This document shows, one piece after another, positions 4,829 through 5,351 of a stretch of 5,351 nucleotides of DNA (position 1 is its first letter; every line of letters starts with the position of its first letter). Under the pieces are notes generated by a model, which saw nothing but the letters and a program-made list of their open reading frames with translations, made no database searches and had not been told where the DNA came from. The stretch lies in contig SMWC01000143.1 of assembly GCA_004357505.1 (NCBI GenBank), positions 1-5,351 on the forward strand, read 5' to 3'. The DNA comes from Gammaproteobacteria bacterium (GTDB lineage: Bacteria > Pseudomonadota > Gammaproteobacteria > Steroidobacterales > Rariloculaceae). Position numbers and translations under genes: made by a program.

Positions 4829-5351
4829 CCTGACGACACAGTCGTAGGTCTTGACAGTTTCTCCCAGCAGTGCGTAGAACCGTTGTGAGCTTACGGGCAC
4901 GGTAAAGGTGACGGGGTCAGTCGTCACTAGATTGATGACCATATGACTGCCGTCTGCACTGATCTCGAAGCGCTCGTCGACCGTTGCTTCCCCGCTCAAC
5001 GGTATGCCGGTTCTGTCGAAGTAAGGCCAGTTGATTTTCGTCGTTCGCACGACGAGCGTTTTATCTTTCCAGTGTCCGACCGAGTAGCCTAACGGACCTA
5101 CCGGGCGCTCGGCAGCTTCCGTATTCTCGCCGATATAGATAGTTCGCACGACGTCGTTCTCTTGGATGTAAACAGTGATTCGATTATTACCCTCGACAAA
5201 GCGCATGGGATGAGGGTTGGACATTGTGGACGGCATGCCGGGCTTGACGCATGCTAAGGCAGGATCGTCTTGCTCTCTGTCGTAGGCGGCCAGCAAAGCT
5301 TCTGCCGCTGCAGTCAGCGAGATATCGCTTCTGCCGCCGGCGCGCGCATCG
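4826..5351 (-). CDS. Uncharacterised secreted-type protein, C-terminal part (5' end beyond right edge)
   Basis: The minus-strand frame is open from the window edge to the TAA at 4828-4826, giving 174 complete visible codons; a TTG at 5296 is not needed as a start because the frame continues upstream with family-like sequence (GGRSDISLT). Visible motifs in order are DDPALAC-x-x-PGMP, PHPMRFVEGNNRITVYIQ, ENDVVRTIYI, GYSVGHWKDKTLVVRTT, VDERFEIS and a final YDC near the C-terminus. This series of short strands is a pattern I recall from many unnamed, signal-peptide-bearing proteins of Gammaproteobacteria and Acidobacteria, often of DUF6152 type in the N-terminal half. Biochemical role is unknown; a periplasmic or extracellular location is inferred. 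It converges with a decayed homologue on the plus strand. Whether a signal peptide is present lies outside the window. Confidence 0.8.
   Translation of the reverse strand, partial: DARAGGRSDISLTAAAEALLAAYDREQDDPALACVKPGMPSTMSNPHPMRFVEGNNRITVYIQENDVVRTIYIGENTEAAERPVGPLGYSVGHWKDKTLVVRTTKINWPYFDRTGIPLSGEATVDERFEISADGSHMVINLVTTDPVTFTVPVSSQRFYALLGETVKTYDCVVR

Noticed and set aside
5294..5296. TTG as start of the right-edge minus-strand gene
   Set aside because: The frame stays open to the window edge with sequence that fits the family upstream of TTG, and no signal peptide follows TTG.

Overview
The window looks like a chromosomal piece of a Gram-negative proteobacterium, most likely a gammaproteobacterium or relative. 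That placement is inferred from mixed-GC coding sequence, Shine-Dalgarno sites, a lipoprotein signal at the left edge, and secreted AHHS-type proteins at the right. No rRNA, tRNA, transposase, integrase or CRISPR array was seen.

Left part, minus strand (reading right to left): a GntR/FCD regulator (2595 to 1897), a beta-hydroxyacid-dehydrogenase-family oxidoreductase (1804 to 923), a TauE/SafE-type membrane exporter (880 to 86), and the first 29 complete codons of a lipoprotein (89 to the left edge). The lipoprotein start overlaps the exporter stop by ATGA. The order and spacing suggest one operon led by its own regulator.

Middle: a 364-base divergent intergenic region (2596-2959) separates the regulator from a plus-strand MFS transporter (2960-4186). 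It holds an operator-like inverted repeat over a good -10 hexamer for the regulator, a symmetric hairpin flanked by A5 and T5 that reads as a bidirectional terminator, several further inverted repeats, and the transporter's ribosome binding site with an A9 tract.

Right part: two convergent, diverged members of one uncharacterised secreted-protein family. The plus-strand copy (4260-4793) keeps its ribosome binding site and signal peptide. However, it has an in-frame TGA and is 16 residues shorter than its neighbour across the family's conserved core, so it reads as a decaying pseudogene. The minus-strand copy (5351 to 4826) is open through the right edge and looks intact in what can be seen.

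Working model (inference): the MFS protein imports a small organic acid or similar substrate, the dehydrogenase acts on a hydroxy-acid or semialdehyde intermediate, the TauE-like protein exports an anionic product (sulfite or an organic anion), and the GntR protein senses the substrate or an intermediate and controls both divergent units. The substrate cannot be read from the sequence. No clearly novel system is proven; the most notable points are the symmetric terminator inside the divergent promoter region, the unannotated lipoprotein start, and the eroded paralogue.
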